DNA from: Aplectana chamaeleonis
Taxonomy: Eukaryota; Nematoda; Chromadorea; Rhabditida; Cosmocercidae
Reading direction: 5' to 3'
DNA length: 64,000 nt
NCBI GenBank assembly: GCA_029168955.1
Contig: JAPDOI010000143.1
Span: 930,001-994,000, forward strand
Under the pieces are notes generated by a model. The model saw only the letters and a list, made by a program, of their open reading frames with translations, was not told where the DNA came from and made no database searches. Position numbers and translations under genes: made by a program. Within the stretch, counting starts at the first letter, position 1. Each line of letters opens with the position of its first letter. Below are positions 1 through 12,168 of this stretch, in pieces.

Positions 1-1083
1 TCAATGTGCTAACCCACGGCAGGCGAAGGAGGCTGGTAGACGGGTAACGAACCTACTAGATATCGTGCGCCATTGTGAATCGGCGCTCTTCACTGCGTGC
101 GGCAGGGCGCAGCGGCTTTTGGAGTTTTGCCACAATTAGGAATTAATTTTCCGAACATCGGACAACCACCATCTACAAATTCGTTATATGTTCTACTTAC
201 TCCCTGTTCTGTATTAAGCTGTCGTCTTTACTCTTCAGGTGTTATTCTTGTTTCAGGTACTCAGACAATAGCGCGCCCCGAGCGCAACAGGCTCTGCCTT
301 TCCCCGCCCACTGCAACCGAAACGCAGAGCAGTTGATATTCGAATTTGCGGTGCGTTTCGGCGGTGATTGTAACGTGCAGTGCGTTCAGGTTGCTCTCCG
401 GGCCACATGCGTTGACTGACGCGCGTATTTCGAAATTAGATTAATCAATCGAAACAAGGAAGAGCATCTGGGCTTCCTGCGATTTTTGAGCGGGAGTCTC
501 ACTGCTTCTCTGGTGGGGCTTGTAATTGACTTCCTCTGCTCCATTTGCGCTCAGTATTCGACCATCCTAGAATTCACTATATTCTCCATAATTATGCAAT
601 ATTTAGACTGTATACAAAAAATGAAACGTTAACATGACTTTCCGAACGCATGTTGCAAATATTCATGGAGGGAAATTTTTGGATTTATTTAATCATTTCG
701 AAAAAAATGAGAAAAACGAATCGCTCGGAAATTTGAATTCAATCATCCACTCCGAAAAATCACAAAGTCCGAAATTGGAAAAAGCAGTTGATTCGGGAGA
801 GTTAATTGGATTGAATACGCATTTTGAGTGTTCCAAAATACGATATTCAGCTTATCATATGTTTCCAAGTGAAATTTATTTCCATTCATCGCGTGCATCT
901 GCTCCCGTACGCTGCGTCTCCTTCTCCCCACTCTTTCTCGCTGTCTCTACCCTCGCTCCGCACAACCGCGCGAGAGAGCAGAATAAATTTAGCTCGGAAC
1001 CAGATGATACTTATCCGGTCGCTCTAATTTAGGCATCGATCTACAATGCTTAGCGTGTTAATTCCAAGATAAAATCACATACA
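1..1083. other. Upstream non-coding stretch, no gene recognised
   Basis: No exon or known element could be supported here. Short open frames at 97-336 and 634-1032 lack any family resemblance. The second one runs through a dispersed repeat at about 842-990, which recurs inverted at 14690-14850, so it is not taken as a gene. A CCCCGAGCGCAAC motif at about 275-287 recurs several times at 1633-1810. Confidence 0.5.
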
Positions 1084-1503
1084 ATGTCCATTGACATGAT
1101 CGCCATTTCAATCCAGGAGAATAGGCAACAAGCTGTAGAATTCCTTGAAAACATTTGGAGTTACAGAGGTGTGGAGGTGAACATGAAGCCCTCTTCAGTC
1201 TATCTCAGCCTAGATAAAAATTTGCATGTTCTCGATGAAAACTTTTTTCAGTGCATCACGCTGGATAGTTGTGAGCTAACTGACGAAAATTTCGAGAAAG
1301 TCTCGGATCCAGTGATAACGCTGAGATTCCTGACATTAAGAGATGATAAACTCAGCAACCCGTGTAGTCACATCAGAATAATATGTCCCCTCCTGTGTTT
1401 CCTGGATCTGCGAGATAACAGGTTAGATTTTGACGTTGCTAAATTATCATGCTTGTTTATAAATACATGTAGGTCTGAAAATATTTATGAGGAGCCAGGG
1501 TGA
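1084..1503 (+). CDS. Leucine-rich-repeat-like protein, 139 residues, single exon (hypothetical)
   Basis: A continuous 139-codon frame starts ATGTCC and ends in TGA. From about residue 57 it reads as spaced leucine-rich segments: a CITLDSCELTDENF stretch, then LRFLTLRDDKLS, then LCFLDLRDNRLDF. This is the LxxLxLxxNxL pattern of LRR proteins, with D or S sometimes in the Asn position. There is no signal peptide or membrane segment. The first 55 residues are charged and unassigned. The frame ends next to GG|GTGAAA, which could be a donor, so this may be one exon of a longer gene. No partner exon was found within the next 1.5 kb. It could also be a decayed gene copy. The LRR reading is inference from spacing only; no family is claimed. 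Confidence 0.45.
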   Translation: MSIDMIAISIQENRQQAVEFLENIWSYRGVEVNMKPSSVYLSLDKNLHVLDENFFQCITLDSCELTDENFEKVSDPVITLRFLTLRDDKLSNPCSHIRIICPLLCFLDLRDNRLDFDVAKLSCLFINTCRSENIYEEPG

Positions 1504-3030
1504 AAATTTGCAAGCACATTTTAATGTTTCAGTCACTTGGTATTGGATGCGATAATCGATCAGCGAAGCGTCTGAACCACGTCGAGGCATCGAATTTTGC
1601 AACTGTGTTGCTAAAATCGGTTTATAGAAAGCGCCCGGGGCGCAACCATCTAAGCTGTATGATATACTGTGACGTCATCAGCCGACAGTTGCGCTCAGGG
1701 CGCTGCGTGGATCAATCTCGTCGGTAGCACCCGGAGCGCAACGTATGCGGCCTGGATCGCAACATATGTGCCCAGAAATTGCCAAATTTGTCACCCTGAG
1801 CGCAACATGGACGCGGCTCCGGGTGCATTCCGGGTGGGCTCAGGGCCTGCTATTGCCCGAGTATGTAATATCATTGATAGCTTCTCAAGTGATTGGGTTA
1901 TTGGTTGGAGTTGTTTTTGAGCACTTCTCGGTTAATTTCTTTTGTTAGTTCAGAATTGGTCATGAATTGATTTTCTACGCCCATTCAAACTTTAATTTTG
2001 GATGTTTCTTGATTTTTTTTAGGCTCAACGACTAGAATTTCATCGTTTTTTTGTGGGTCCTTATCATTCATCCGCGGTGTACAATATCGAGTTCTATGGT
2101 ATTTTGATTCCTCATAAATTTGCTCAAAACTCTTTGCTTGCCATTGACTATTTTTACTAAAGAACTTTATCGCCCTCTACAAACGACTACGTTTTATGTT
2201 AATACAAGAGGGTAAAGGATACTACTGCAAAAAGAAAATTCTGTCCAGAGTAAGTATTGCAGGGGAATAAATAGGACTTGAACTCGATTGGTGAAAGAAA
2301 GTCATGTAACTCTGATAAAACCCATTAATATTATAGCTTGCCACTAATGTCATGACTTTTTGGCTGAAATGCTCGTTTATAGCAAGGTTTTGTGCAACAT
2401 CAGTACTTGTTCCTTGCTGGCAGTTCTTCTAATCGACCCATCCACTGCCATGAGGCCACGCTGTACGATTTGTACCCGTCTCCGTGGTTGTTCTCACATG
2501 TATTATTATGTTGTGAGCCACCCACGTTTTGCTGATTACAAACCTTCCTTGTCCCTATCCTTCTCTCTTTCCACATGAAGACTCCGGTAGATTATGTCAT
2601 TTATGAAGCTGTGTGCGATCGAATTTATTCGACGCCTAGAAATCTCGGTCAGCGTAGCCCACAGTGAACCTTTGGTGAATCAGGGTTCGAGGCGCTGGGT
2701 AGGTTGCGCGCTCGGTCAGACACACCGTGGGTCAACCCAAACCAAGTGAACGGTTGATGAATCCGGGCTCAAGATTACCATCATGCCAGTGGTGCTTAAT
2801 TTCAAACAAAGCATCATCCAAATAATGCTATCATCATGTCTTGATGTTTTGAAGCCCCGGATGTGATCATTATCCGCACCAAAGCCTTTGAACACCATCA
2901 TTGGTGAAAGCCTAGTCGATTCCACGTCCCCGCGACGAAAGAGACGAGTCAGACCGCAGAGTGCGCGAAACCCGCGTTTGAAATTCGCGCCGGGGCAGAG
3001 ACACGCAGCGTCAAGCGAGGTGTTGTGTAC
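1504..3030. other. Non-coding stretch with clustered CCYGRGCGCAAC motifs
   Basis: Between about 1633 and 1810 the motif CCYGRGCGCAAC occurs at least four times (about 1636, 1733 and 1796 forward, 1686 inverted). The rest, including 2000-2600, is AT-rich with no recognisable exon. Small open frames here have no family features. Confidence 0.4.
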
Positions 3031-3180
3031 ATATCGTCCATCACTAGATGAGGGATCGCCGCGACGCTGCTTGGCGGGAAAAATTGCGCGATCAATAGCC
3101 ACTCTCCCTTCGTTTTCCCGCGCGCAATTTTTCCCGCCAAGCAGCGGGGCGGCGATCTCTCATCCCGTGATGGACGATAA
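3031..3180. repeat. Long hairpin, 60-bp arms around a 30-bp loop
   Basis: Bases 3031-3090 are nearly the exact reverse complement of 3121-3180, with a 30-base spacer. Both arms contain the GCTTGGCGGGAAAAATTGCGCG core and the TCGTCCATCAC end. This is a foldback element or MITE with no coding capacity. The open frames on both strands here are products of the palindrome. Confidence 0.85.
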
Positions 3181-3844
3181 TTTCTCGAAATTGGAACGAC
3201 CACCCCCCCCAACATCAACTATTTTCCATATTCCAAAACATTTACGGCCCCTACCACCAAGACGCGATTTCTGGGGTTTGTAGCTAATTACTTAAACTGT
3301 AAGAAAAATTCCGAAATTCCGTTCAGTTGTCGGGCTCAAGCGTCTAAAAACTGAGCGATGTTATGATCCTTTTTGGTAACCAGAAATATCGAGAACTTTC
3401 GAGATATCTTCACCAATTGTTCATTTTTGGCCCGCAATTTTTGCAATCCTCTCCACCCCAATGCGAATTTTCGCAACCCCGCTTGACCGTGGCAACACTC
3501 GCAGAATTTCTGGTATAATCCTTGCCATCATGACAGAGTCGTGAAAGTTTGGTTGAAAACTAGAGACTTACATTTTTCAGCCGAAGTTTAAAGCCATTGA
3601 TTGTTCATATTGATCGCATATCTCAACACGAAATCGCGTATGCAGTACCGTGGTAGGTTTTCTGAACCAGTGGCGCCTTACCGACCTAAATTTTCAGGTA
3701 TGTTGATTCCTCTACTGGCTGCAATTACTTCCGGGTGCGGTGCTGCGTGTAGCGTGGATTTGGATGTAGTAAGTTGACTGGGATAATTACAAGGCAGAGC
3801 TATTACGTGGCCTGCAAGTGATTAGAACCGAAGTTACAAGCTGA

Positions 3845-5484
3845 CAATTATCGTAGTCGTATGAAGGAGTACTATGATAAGAAGCGCGGAGTAGACAACA
3901 CCAAACTGCCCACTGTGGGTATTGAGGTGTTCCTGAAACTTCCAACCGAAAAGAGGCTCAGACAGTTCCCGAAACTGACCCAAGAGTGGGAGGGCCCCTT
4001 TCGAGTGATCGACGTAGGGGAAACGTCCGCATAGATATCAATAATAGGAGCGGATGAAGAACCACTCAAGGTGCAGATGGACTTGCCACGGGTCTGTCCA
4101 GCAGAGCTATCCCCAAGCCCGTTAGAGGTATCACTAAACGGAAAAGGAGGAAAATGAAAAGGGTTGAGAGAGGAAATAGAGGTAGGATTTGTGCCTGTGT
4201 TAGTAGAACCGCTGTATACGAATATTCCAGAGCGAAGAAGACATTCGGCGTGCCAAATGAGATGCATTTTCTACACGGCAACTTCCGCCGTGATGGTCAG
4301 CCGGTGCCGTTGATTGGGTCCGCTTAGAGATCTCTCGCATTGTCGTTGTAGTAGTGTGTTCAACGCTAGTCATTTGATTGATGGTCTTCCCCAATCGGTT
4401 GCTGGTCATAGAATTGACTGTCTTGGAAAGAGCACGCGTGATTGCAATCTGGCAAGGTTGTGGAACCCTAGCGGAGAAAGTGGCATGGATCAAGGAACCG
4501 TCGCATCGTCGGCTGACGGCAAGGAGTGTTCGACTCAGCTCTGCGTTCTTCCGCAAGCAGTGTCTTCACGTGTCAGTGATGGCTGGACAAGGACGAGCAG
4601 ATGGGATCATGAGACATCCGCCGGTACCTGGTTGGCATTGCGAAACTCCGCACATCTTAGAACTTGAATGGCGAATTGCTACTCCGACGACGTGGGAAGA
4701 CGTGGAGAACACGGTCGGCAGGGAACATCGGAAGATGCTCACTGTGGTGCCCGAAATTCTACATCACCTGAAGTTCGCAGCTGAAGGGATGCGGGGCACG
4801 AAGGTTTTGTTCTGTCGTCAGTCCCGTGAGATTCACCTGAGGAAAACCGAGCTGTTTGACGACAACCTTGGTCACGTCGTGGTTGTGCTACCACCGTTGG
4901 AACCGTAACCCGGATGATGGCTTGCTCTGGTGACACCATGGACAATGTGGCTGCAATGTGGATGTCGGCTTTACCTGGTAGCAGATCCACGCCCCGTCCT
5001 GGTAGAAGATTGGACCGCATGGAATCGCGTAGCCGAGCAGGCAAGATGGCACATCAATGGCTTCATCGATACCACCAAGAGCAACTGCCGCAAGTGCTCG
5101 ATAAGCTGGTTGTTTGAAACGGTCTGGTGGACCACACTGCTCCATCATGCATGATCGATGCAGAAGAAAATGAGAAAAACTGGTTACCTAAACGACGGGC
5201 TCGAGCGTTTTACGGCCACATGGCTCGTCACTTGGCTCTGCACGTTGCATGTGAAGATCTACCCTCCTCTGAACCTGGCCCTCGCAACCTACAGAATGCA
5301 CTTGAGTTGCCTTATACGCGTGAGTAGGCGCGGTCAACCCGCCGTACGAGGGAATGGAGTTAGAAAGAAGGCGCTCCGCATGTGTCAGCAGGGGATCAAA
5401 CGTAGTGGTGCCAGAGCAGCAGCCAAATCGTTACATGGCCTTAGTGTAGACTGAGTGAAGCAGTCATTCTGATAAGGAGGGGCA
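3845..5484 (+). mobile_element. 3' part of a Ty3-type LTR retrotransposon (integrase C-terminus plus decayed downstream ORF)
   Basis: From about 3845 the plus frame reads YRSRMKEYYDKKRG, then VFLKLPTEKRL, then KLTQEWEGPFRVIDVGETSA. This matches the end of Ty3/gypsy integrase, where a YYDKK segment precedes a KLxxKWEGPFxV chromodomain-like part. After one in-frame TAG at 4032 the frame continues EEPLKVQMDLPRVCPAEL to about 4154, a typical pol end. Downstream, 4378-5454 carries a broken open frame (176 codons, then shifted pieces) that may be an extra 3' ORF of the element. A purine tract at 5472-5482 stands directly before a TGTTGTATGA start at 5485, as expected for the polypurine tract and 3' LTR. 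gag, protease, reverse transcriptase and the 5' LTR are absent. Confidence 0.75.
4378..4908 (+). pseudogene. Decayed ORF downstream of Ty3-type integrase, function unknown
   Basis: A 176-codon frame lies between the pol end and the polypurine tract. A related-looking reading continues past its stop in another frame (about 4918-5130, with LVADPRPVLVEDWTAWNRV) and again at 5158-5454. Together these suggest one protein of about 350 residues broken by at least two frameshifts. I do not recognise the family. Position and orientation suggest an accessory ORF of the retrotransposon, but an unrelated insertion cannot be excluded. Confidence 0.35.
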
Positions 5485-6300
5485 TGTTGTATGACTCCAG
5501 GCCGAGACCCACTTCCGACGCCGCTATGCGCAATTCGGGGTTAGGCCCTTGTTATACCAAATGTTTGCGACCGAGACAGGGGCGGTTAACTGTCACTAAT
5601 CGTGCCGGGACCAGGCCCACACTGTAGAAAATTGCTGTCGCACGAACAGTTTGCAGCACCCGTCGCGGTTGCTGGCTCCAAAGGGGATGTTATGCATGAA
5701 ATGTGGAAACAGTGCGGTAATCGGTCTGCACTGCGACGGGTGTCAGCGACATGAACTGCACTGCAACGGGTGTCAGCGACATGGACCCAGCCAAATCCAG
5801 CATCGAGCCTGGTGTTTCTTGGCCCTGAGCGACAGCGACGGCTGGCCCTCAGTGAGAGTGACAGCGACATCGCAGTGTTCTGCGACCGCGACAGGCCTGT
5901 CGTGGGGTATCGCACTTGGCGTTTCTGCAGCAACACCCAGGGTTAGGATCTGGGTTGACTACTACCCCCGTCTCTCTCGCGTAAGTGAAGTGGTAGAAGG
6001 GATTAGGTGTCAGTTTGCCTTAGGTGAGTCTAAATTCTTCATTCGTTGTTATCATTTTGTTTTGTTCGTTTCATACGTTTTTTCGTGTAAATTGATTTGT
6101 CGCATAAATTATTATTGTTGGTGTATACATGGTCAGATTGGTTGCACTAGACCATATTTCAAACATTTATTCACAACTGAAGAACGAAGAATACAGTCTA
6201 AATCCGTGGCGTGTCTCGTCCCCACTGACATGAGCCTGAAAGCTCTGAAGTGGGCGGATGAAATGGGTGCTCAATTTTTCTTGCTTATTCTGAAGAGTTA
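5485..6300 (+). mobile_element. Probable 3' LTR of the Ty3-type element (right end uncertain)
   Basis: The segment begins TGTTGTATGA directly after a purine tract, the usual LTR start. No 5' LTR is in the window to align with, so the right boundary cannot be set; 6300 is an upper guess. Inside, 5726-5785 is a 30-bp unit repeated twice in tandem (CTGCACTGCRACGGGTGTCA and following). Confidence 0.4.
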
Positions 6301-6816
6301 GTGTTTTGCGCTTGGAACGGTTGCCATACACAGCGGCCGGACTATGAAATCAAATTTTACCCACGAGCTTGGACTTTTTCACGAAGGCTACCCATCTTTT
6401 CCCTCATTCACACACGATTTCCATTTTCTCTGGCTGCTCGTATTAAGTTGCAGTTTGAACTCAAAGCGAGCTGAAAATAGCTCAAAAAACCTTCAGAAAC
6501 TTTTCGTAGATAACTATTTTCCCCAGTAAAAAAAAACAGAATGAAAATTTTCTTAAGGAATTTTTTACACTGTGCGTACCTAGTGGCTCGTGGCGTAACT
6601 TGTATGTTCTTATTGGGTGATACCCCCAATGCTGCGATTACGAAACCGGTCGGCGCTGAGTTGAAGCAGGCGCGGCGCGGCTTGTATCAGATTGCTCGAA
6701 TATCCAGGTGATTCTGCTAGCCTTCTGCTCATACTTCTAGCATTTTTCGATTTCTTCATTCTCAGGTTCAAAGGAATATGGGCAGTATACTGGCGAATTC
6801 ACCTGAATAAGGCATC

Positions 6817-7023
6817 TTTCATAGTCCTCACCGCAAGCGCGGGACGAGCGGTGGACTATGGAACTTTTTACCGCGTGGCACGCGCGGGACGAGCGGAGAG
6901 CCACTATGAAATCTCCAGCTCCACCGCCATGGCGGTGTGCGTGCCGCGCGGTAAGAACTTTCATAATCCACCGCCCCTCCCGCGCGTCACTCGCGGGCCG
7001 CGCTTGCGGTGAGGACTATGAAA
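6817..7023. mobile_element. GC-rich foldback element, 207 bp
   Basis: The left end TTTCATAGTCCTCACCGCAAGCGCGG is repeated inverted at the right end. Similarity continues inwards through the GGTGGAxTATG and TTACCGCGxGGCACGC segments on both arms. There is no coding capacity. The small open frames on both strands arise from the symmetric GC-rich arms. Confidence 0.8.
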
Positions 7024-7801
7024 TAAATATGCCTAACAGAGACGGGGGTAATCTGACACGCTGCGCGGCCGCGCCGCTCTCGCTTCAACCCCGCCCGGCT
7101 TAGTCATAGCAGCCTTGACGATATCTGAACTTACCGCGAGTTTACTAGCGCTCTCAAACTCATTATCTACCACCCCAGATATCCAACTTATAGAGTTTAC
7201 TCGCGTCTTTTTCCGGGATATGATATTCGTATCTCAATTTAAGGATGGGTTTCAGACTTTCCGACTGTGTTCGTAGCTTTAGTTTTTCTTCTTCTAAACA
7301 TGCAGTCCTCTGAGCAGTGTCGTATTTTGTGTATGTTCGAATTTTCGATCCTCCCAGTGAAGTCAGATTTAGTTTTTTTTTTTTGGTAAAACGATTCTCC
7401 CAAAATTGTCGAATTTAGTCTTTTCGCATATCCGCCTACCCTATATGGAAGGATTTGGTGTTCTAGAATATGGGGCTCATCAAATATTGGTTCTCAACGA
7501 TTCCAGGAACTTAGCCATGTTTCCAAGGTATTTGTTCGGCTCACGATTGATAACAGGGTCAGTACAAATAATAGTGATGTCATCGGCATACAGACATAAG
7601 TGGATGTTGGGCGGCGGCTTTGGAATATCGAATAGATACAAAGAAAATAGGCTCGGTGATAATATTGAATAGAGCGATTTTCTGCCAAGTTGTCAGTCCA
7701 CCCTTTGCACCAGTCAGGCATAGTCGAGTCCAGGATCGATTAAGATAGCAGTGAAGTACTGAATTTTTCGAGGGCAGTAGTTAGGTCAACTGCTACGACC
7801 A

Positions 7802-9538
7802 GGGTCCGTATTCATCAATGATTTACCCGCAAGGTAAGTCCCTTGAATTTGGCTCTCACCCGGTATTCACACGCTTACTTATTCGGGATTTCCGGGCAAA
7901 AAGCCAGGTAAATTTCACCCGACGTATATAGTCGTGTAAATTTTACTCCCAGCCAGCTGCAGCTGCTACGTTCCGACATTCATAGCAGAATCAGCAATGG
8001 AGCGCAATATTTCCATCGGCAAATTGTAGTACTCCTTTCCTTAAAAGTTGTTTGTCTTTTTATGACTCATTCAATACGTTGCTTTCCATAGACGAAAAGT
8101 CTTGCAGTTTTTTATGCACGTGTTCTCATAGGATTTTGTTGTAAGTCGTAAAAAAGCGGTGAACTTTCTTTACTTCTGTTCACTATGTTTCTATACTAAA
8201 ATTTTAATGCATCAGGGAGACCCAACCAAGAAACTTGTCTTTCTTCGGCTTTATGCTCCTCGCGCGATTCTTCACCAAACTCCAACTAAATAGGATTATA
8301 TTGAGTTGACAAAAAATTAAAGTTTTGCGAAAATAATTTTCCTAGTCCCATCGAATTCCTCAGGTCACATATTAGTAGTATAGCATTCGGAAGCACAATA
8401 GTTCCTTTAAAATATAATTTCTAAAGCTCAATATAGAACACGATAACTTGCGAACTTCATGCTCGATCTCAATTTGTAGCTTAAGTAGCGAATATATTGG
8501 CATTCCAAAGCTTCTTCTGAGCAATGAGTTTGAGACCTCACACTGCACCACATAATTCTACCCAAAAAAAAATTGATTCACCATAAACAACCTGCGAATA
8601 ATCTACTTTTTTCAACCAATTTCTGTTTTTCCCCGAATTTTCAAAAAGTAGTTGATCGATCGCAATGAAACACATTTCACAAGGCAAATTCCTAGCAGTA
8701 TTCGACAAAGGAAGACCTGCATTGCTAATTCTATGTTATATACTACCAAATAAACTATTGGAGAAAACATTTTTTCTAAGAATTAGGTCAGCACGATTCG
8801 ATACAAAGAAAGAATCTTCGTCTTTTTTCGCGCTGTTTCTCGCAAAAAGTGATATATTTATCGTGGGCCGATCAGTGAGCAATTCCAGGAAATTTTGAAA
8901 ATCTCGACCTAACATTCGTGACCCACCACGAGTAGTTAAAAGCTCAAAAATGTCTTGGATAGCTCTTTTAAACGGTATATCAAATTCGGTTGAAGAACTA
9001 CGCCGAAGAAAAGACAAAAAAGAATGGTAGGAAGCTTTGGCTACAACCTTATAGAAGACAAATTCTACCATACAGTGGAACAACGATAAAGAAAAACAAA
9101 CGTGCACCATAGAAAAAGTCTCGCTAGAGGAAATGGAAAAGTAAGTAATGTAAAATGATGGTATTTTCTGTATATGAAGTGTCCCTTATGATCTACTCTG
9201 AAGTTTTCATTAATCACGCAACCCATGCACTTCTCTCTAGCCTCCTCAAATCAAAGAGCGAATCGTTGAAAAATTTGTGAATTTACGACGCCTATTGAGT
9301 GTTTCGCTGGGTGCACGCGGTACACATTTTGCGCGGAATCTTACCCGGGTAAGTAAGTGTTGGTGAATGCCGTTTCACGGTGAGTAAGTAATCGGCTCCG
9401 GGTAAGGTAAAAGTAAAGTATGATTTACCCGGAATTTGATTTGATTTGATTTATTACACGGTAGAACCGTGTGATAGACAAACAACAAAACGAAACATCT
9501 AAACGGCAACTGAAAATTTCAATGATGAATACGGCCCC
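7802..9538. mobile_element. 1.7-kb non-coding element with GGGKCCGTATTCATCA terminal inverted repeats
   Basis: GGGTCCGTATTCATCA at the left is repeated inverted at 9523-9538. The element sits inside the old LINE copy and splits its reverse transcriptase. Short subterminal segments rich in TTACCCG/GGGTAAG are also mirrored at both ends. No transposase is readable in the 1.7 kb between; 8665-9110 holds only shadow frames. The ends resemble those of the GTGGCCGTATTCATGAAACC elements at 26825-27627 and 63555-63663, so they may belong together. Confidence 0.65.
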
Positions 9539-10617
9539 ATACTTCTGCCTGCGGGAGGTTTTCTATTCAAGCGGGCAACTAGAGTTCGCGCAATCATTTT
9601 AGTCTGATGAATGGACGGGCCTGCGAAGATAGATCACCGCACAAATCGAAACCCCATTCTCCAGTGAGGCCACCAACCCCGCACGGCCAGCCACCTGGTC
9701 CATGCGTCAGACTTAAATGAAAACGGAAAACATAGTTATGTGTTCCGTGATCGAAGTCAGTGCAGTGATGGTGGAGTGATTCTTCTTGAAGCCGTGTTGA
9801 TGCACGTTATGTTGGAGTGCGCCTTGGAGATGCCTGGAGATGCGGGTTGATGATTTTCTCCGCTAGCTTAGCGATAGGGGACAATAGGGAAATGGGACGA
9901 TATGAAGTTGCCTTGTCCTCAGGTTAACTAGGCTTCCGGATTGGTAGGACGACGGTTTGCTTCCACTTCCCGGGGATCACAACAGTTCTAAGTGACGAGT
10001 AGACAAATTTGCTGAGTAACTCAAAAAAACTGATCCGGCAAGTGCTTCAGATGGACAGCAGAAATGCCGCCAGGTCCCTCAGCCCTCGAGTTCTTCATTG
10101 ACTTCATGAGGGCAGACACAGAAGAGGCAGTTATTGCAGGTGCATCGCGGCGACTGAGTTTCGTTATGGATCGAAGAGTTCGTCTGTGGTTAACGATCAC
10201 GGCGCGGCGATGCCGAGGCAAAGAGTTTCCCAAGCCGATAAGCAGCCCCATATCCGGACTCAAATTTACCCAGTATACTCAAGTACATATGTTTCGATCC
10301 GCTGCCATATCTCTTCCCGAAAGCTTCTTGAGAATGCTCCATGTCTTCTTGGCATTAGTATTAAAATTCATGGACTCAGTGAACTCCTGCCACCGCTTTT
10401 GCTTGTAGTCATCAAGCAACTAAGTGATCTCGTCAGACAGTTGTTGAATACTCGAGTCAGCAGGATCGGCTCGACGCTTCTCGTCCCGTAGTTCGATCAG
10501 TTTCGGAACTTCCTTAGAGGCATGGTATACTTTGTCGCTGTAAAGAGCGACAGGCATGCAATCTAACACAAATTGCGGCGGGACCCGCATCGGAGCGACG
10601 GTATCGGGCAGATTTAA

Positions 10618-11238
10618 GGGGTCGTTTATACCTCGTCCGCGGCGCGGCGAGATGCAATGCAGCCGTATCGATCAAGCGGCGCCGCCTCGCGGCGCCGCGA
10701 GGCGTTTAGAGCTTTTCTGCTCGAAATCTTCCAACGGCGCCGCACGCTGCCGCCGCCTGGGTGCTGCCGCACCGCCAGGGGAGAGGAGGCGGCGCGGCGG
10801 CCGCGTGCGATCCTCTTTAACATCACATGCTTTTTTGCTTATATTTCATATACATTCTCAATTTGGTTCCTCTGATTGATCGCTTGATTCTTCCGAGGTC
10901 CTAGAAGTTGTTTAGAGTATGCTGGGTTGTGAGTTCTTTTCTTTTTGCTCTTAAAATAATTTTTTCTCTAGAAAAAAGTTCTCAGAAGACTCTATGTGCC
11001 TTCGAGGGCGGTGTTATGATACAAAAGATTATAAATGTTTCTTTTGCAGAAGAAATCACTCATTACAATCGATCTTGTGCTATCTCAGAGCTACTCCAGG
11101 CAGTGTTCAGCGTAATTCTGCGATTTCGCCGCGTCAGTTCGTCGCAGCTCGATTATACATAATAGTGACGCAATTTTTACGCGGCGCGCCGCCTCACTTT
11201 TCGCCGCGCCGCTCCGCGGCGGAAGTATAAACGACCCC
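10618..11238. mobile_element. PIF/Harbinger-like MITE with TAA target duplication
   Basis: The termini are GGGGTCGTTTATAC...CCGCGG(A)GCGGCGCGGCGA, inverted at the two ends over about 35 bp, and flanked on both sides by TAA (10615-10617 and 11239-11241). A three-base TWA duplication and GGG-starting ends are the marks of the PIF/Harbinger superfamily. No transposase is present. It is nested in the old LINE copy. Related pieces lie at 16117-16173, 16517-16741 and 24530-24664. Confidence 0.8.
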
Positions 11239-11974
11239 TAAGGGGCGGGGGGTAGGCGGTCGCTGTGCAGAGTAACGCGACCGTGTGTCGCAAATGTATA
11301 CCATACCCCTAAGGAACGCTGGGGTGAAATGTTCTCCCACGGCCTGTCGGAATAGCTACTTTAAAGGCATTGCATAGGTGATCAGCGACGAACTTCTCCC
11401 TCTCGTGTACAGAGCCAGTTAGCAGATAGTTGGCTACCCGACTGAGTAACACCTCCTTGAACAGGACCCAATTAGCTATACGATGAATAGTATATGATTT
11501 GCTACGTGAGCCTGAGAAGGGAGCAAGATGACTATGAAGAGACAAATCCAATGTTGCGCATATAGGTACATGATCCTTGCTTCATGCGTTCTTTCGATGT
11601 TAACGTTACAGTGTGCACCTCCAATACCCATTCCTAGTGGAAACTGAAACAGATATTTGATTGTGAACACTGCCTTTAAAGGCACAGTACACCATATCAG
11701 ATATGAATTCTGAGGTTTTCATTTAATTGTGTAGAAGACCCCTTCTGTATAACATGTGCCAAATGCGAGATATCAATTCCTCCAAATGAGCGAGGTATAA
11801 GCGACCACCACAGGCCCGACCTCCTTCGCTCATCACCACGGGCCACACCCCTACCAGATTTTTGAACTTGATAGCGGCTAGATGGATGGATGAATTCCAA
11901 TAAGTTGTCGTTCTTCAGTCTATTGCTGGGCTATCTCCTTATCCTGGCTCGCTCTCGCGCAACGCTTGCGAATG

Positions 11975-12164
11975 AAGTGAAATACAGGCCTGAGACAACT
12001 CGTCCACCAATTTTTCACCCTCAAAATCTAGGCATATTCGAAGAGCCATAACTCTGTTCGAAGGGGGTTTTGGACGATTCCATAGATACCACTGTGATCA
12101 GCGTATGACTCTCTCCAAGATAAGCCTGAAATCTGGAAATTAATTTTTTGGCTGTCCTTTGCCT
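11975..12164. mobile_element. Partial copy of the TTAA-type MITE family A
   Basis: The text GAGACAACTCGTCCACmAAwTTTTCAC, a CATAACTCtGTTCG segment and a CCACTGTGATCAG segment follow the same order as in the full copies at 53499-53974 and 55066-55535. The right end joins the next copy at a degenerate TCAA. The left end is missing. Confidence 0.65.
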
Positions 12165-12168
12165 TCAA

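Larger units (their letters stand above)
7490..11551 (-). pseudogene. Old CR1/L2-like LINE copy, antisense, broken by nested insertions
   Basis: Read on the minus strand, three separate pieces line up in order with the better LINE copies at 34.9-37.6 and 50.1-53.4 kb. 11309-11551 matches the linker after the endonuclease (HLAPFSGSRSKSYTIHRIANWVLFKEVLL...PTGRG). 9900-10263 matches the start of the reverse transcriptase (SMKNSRAEGPGGISAVHLKHLPDQFF). 7494-7721 matches the catalytic region (LFSLYLF...LCLYADDITII) with the YADD motif still readable. Two later insertions separate them: a 1.7-kb inverted-repeat element (7802-9538) and a 621-bp MITE (10618-11238). Many stops and shifts make it the oldest LINE copy here. 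Confidence 0.75.
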
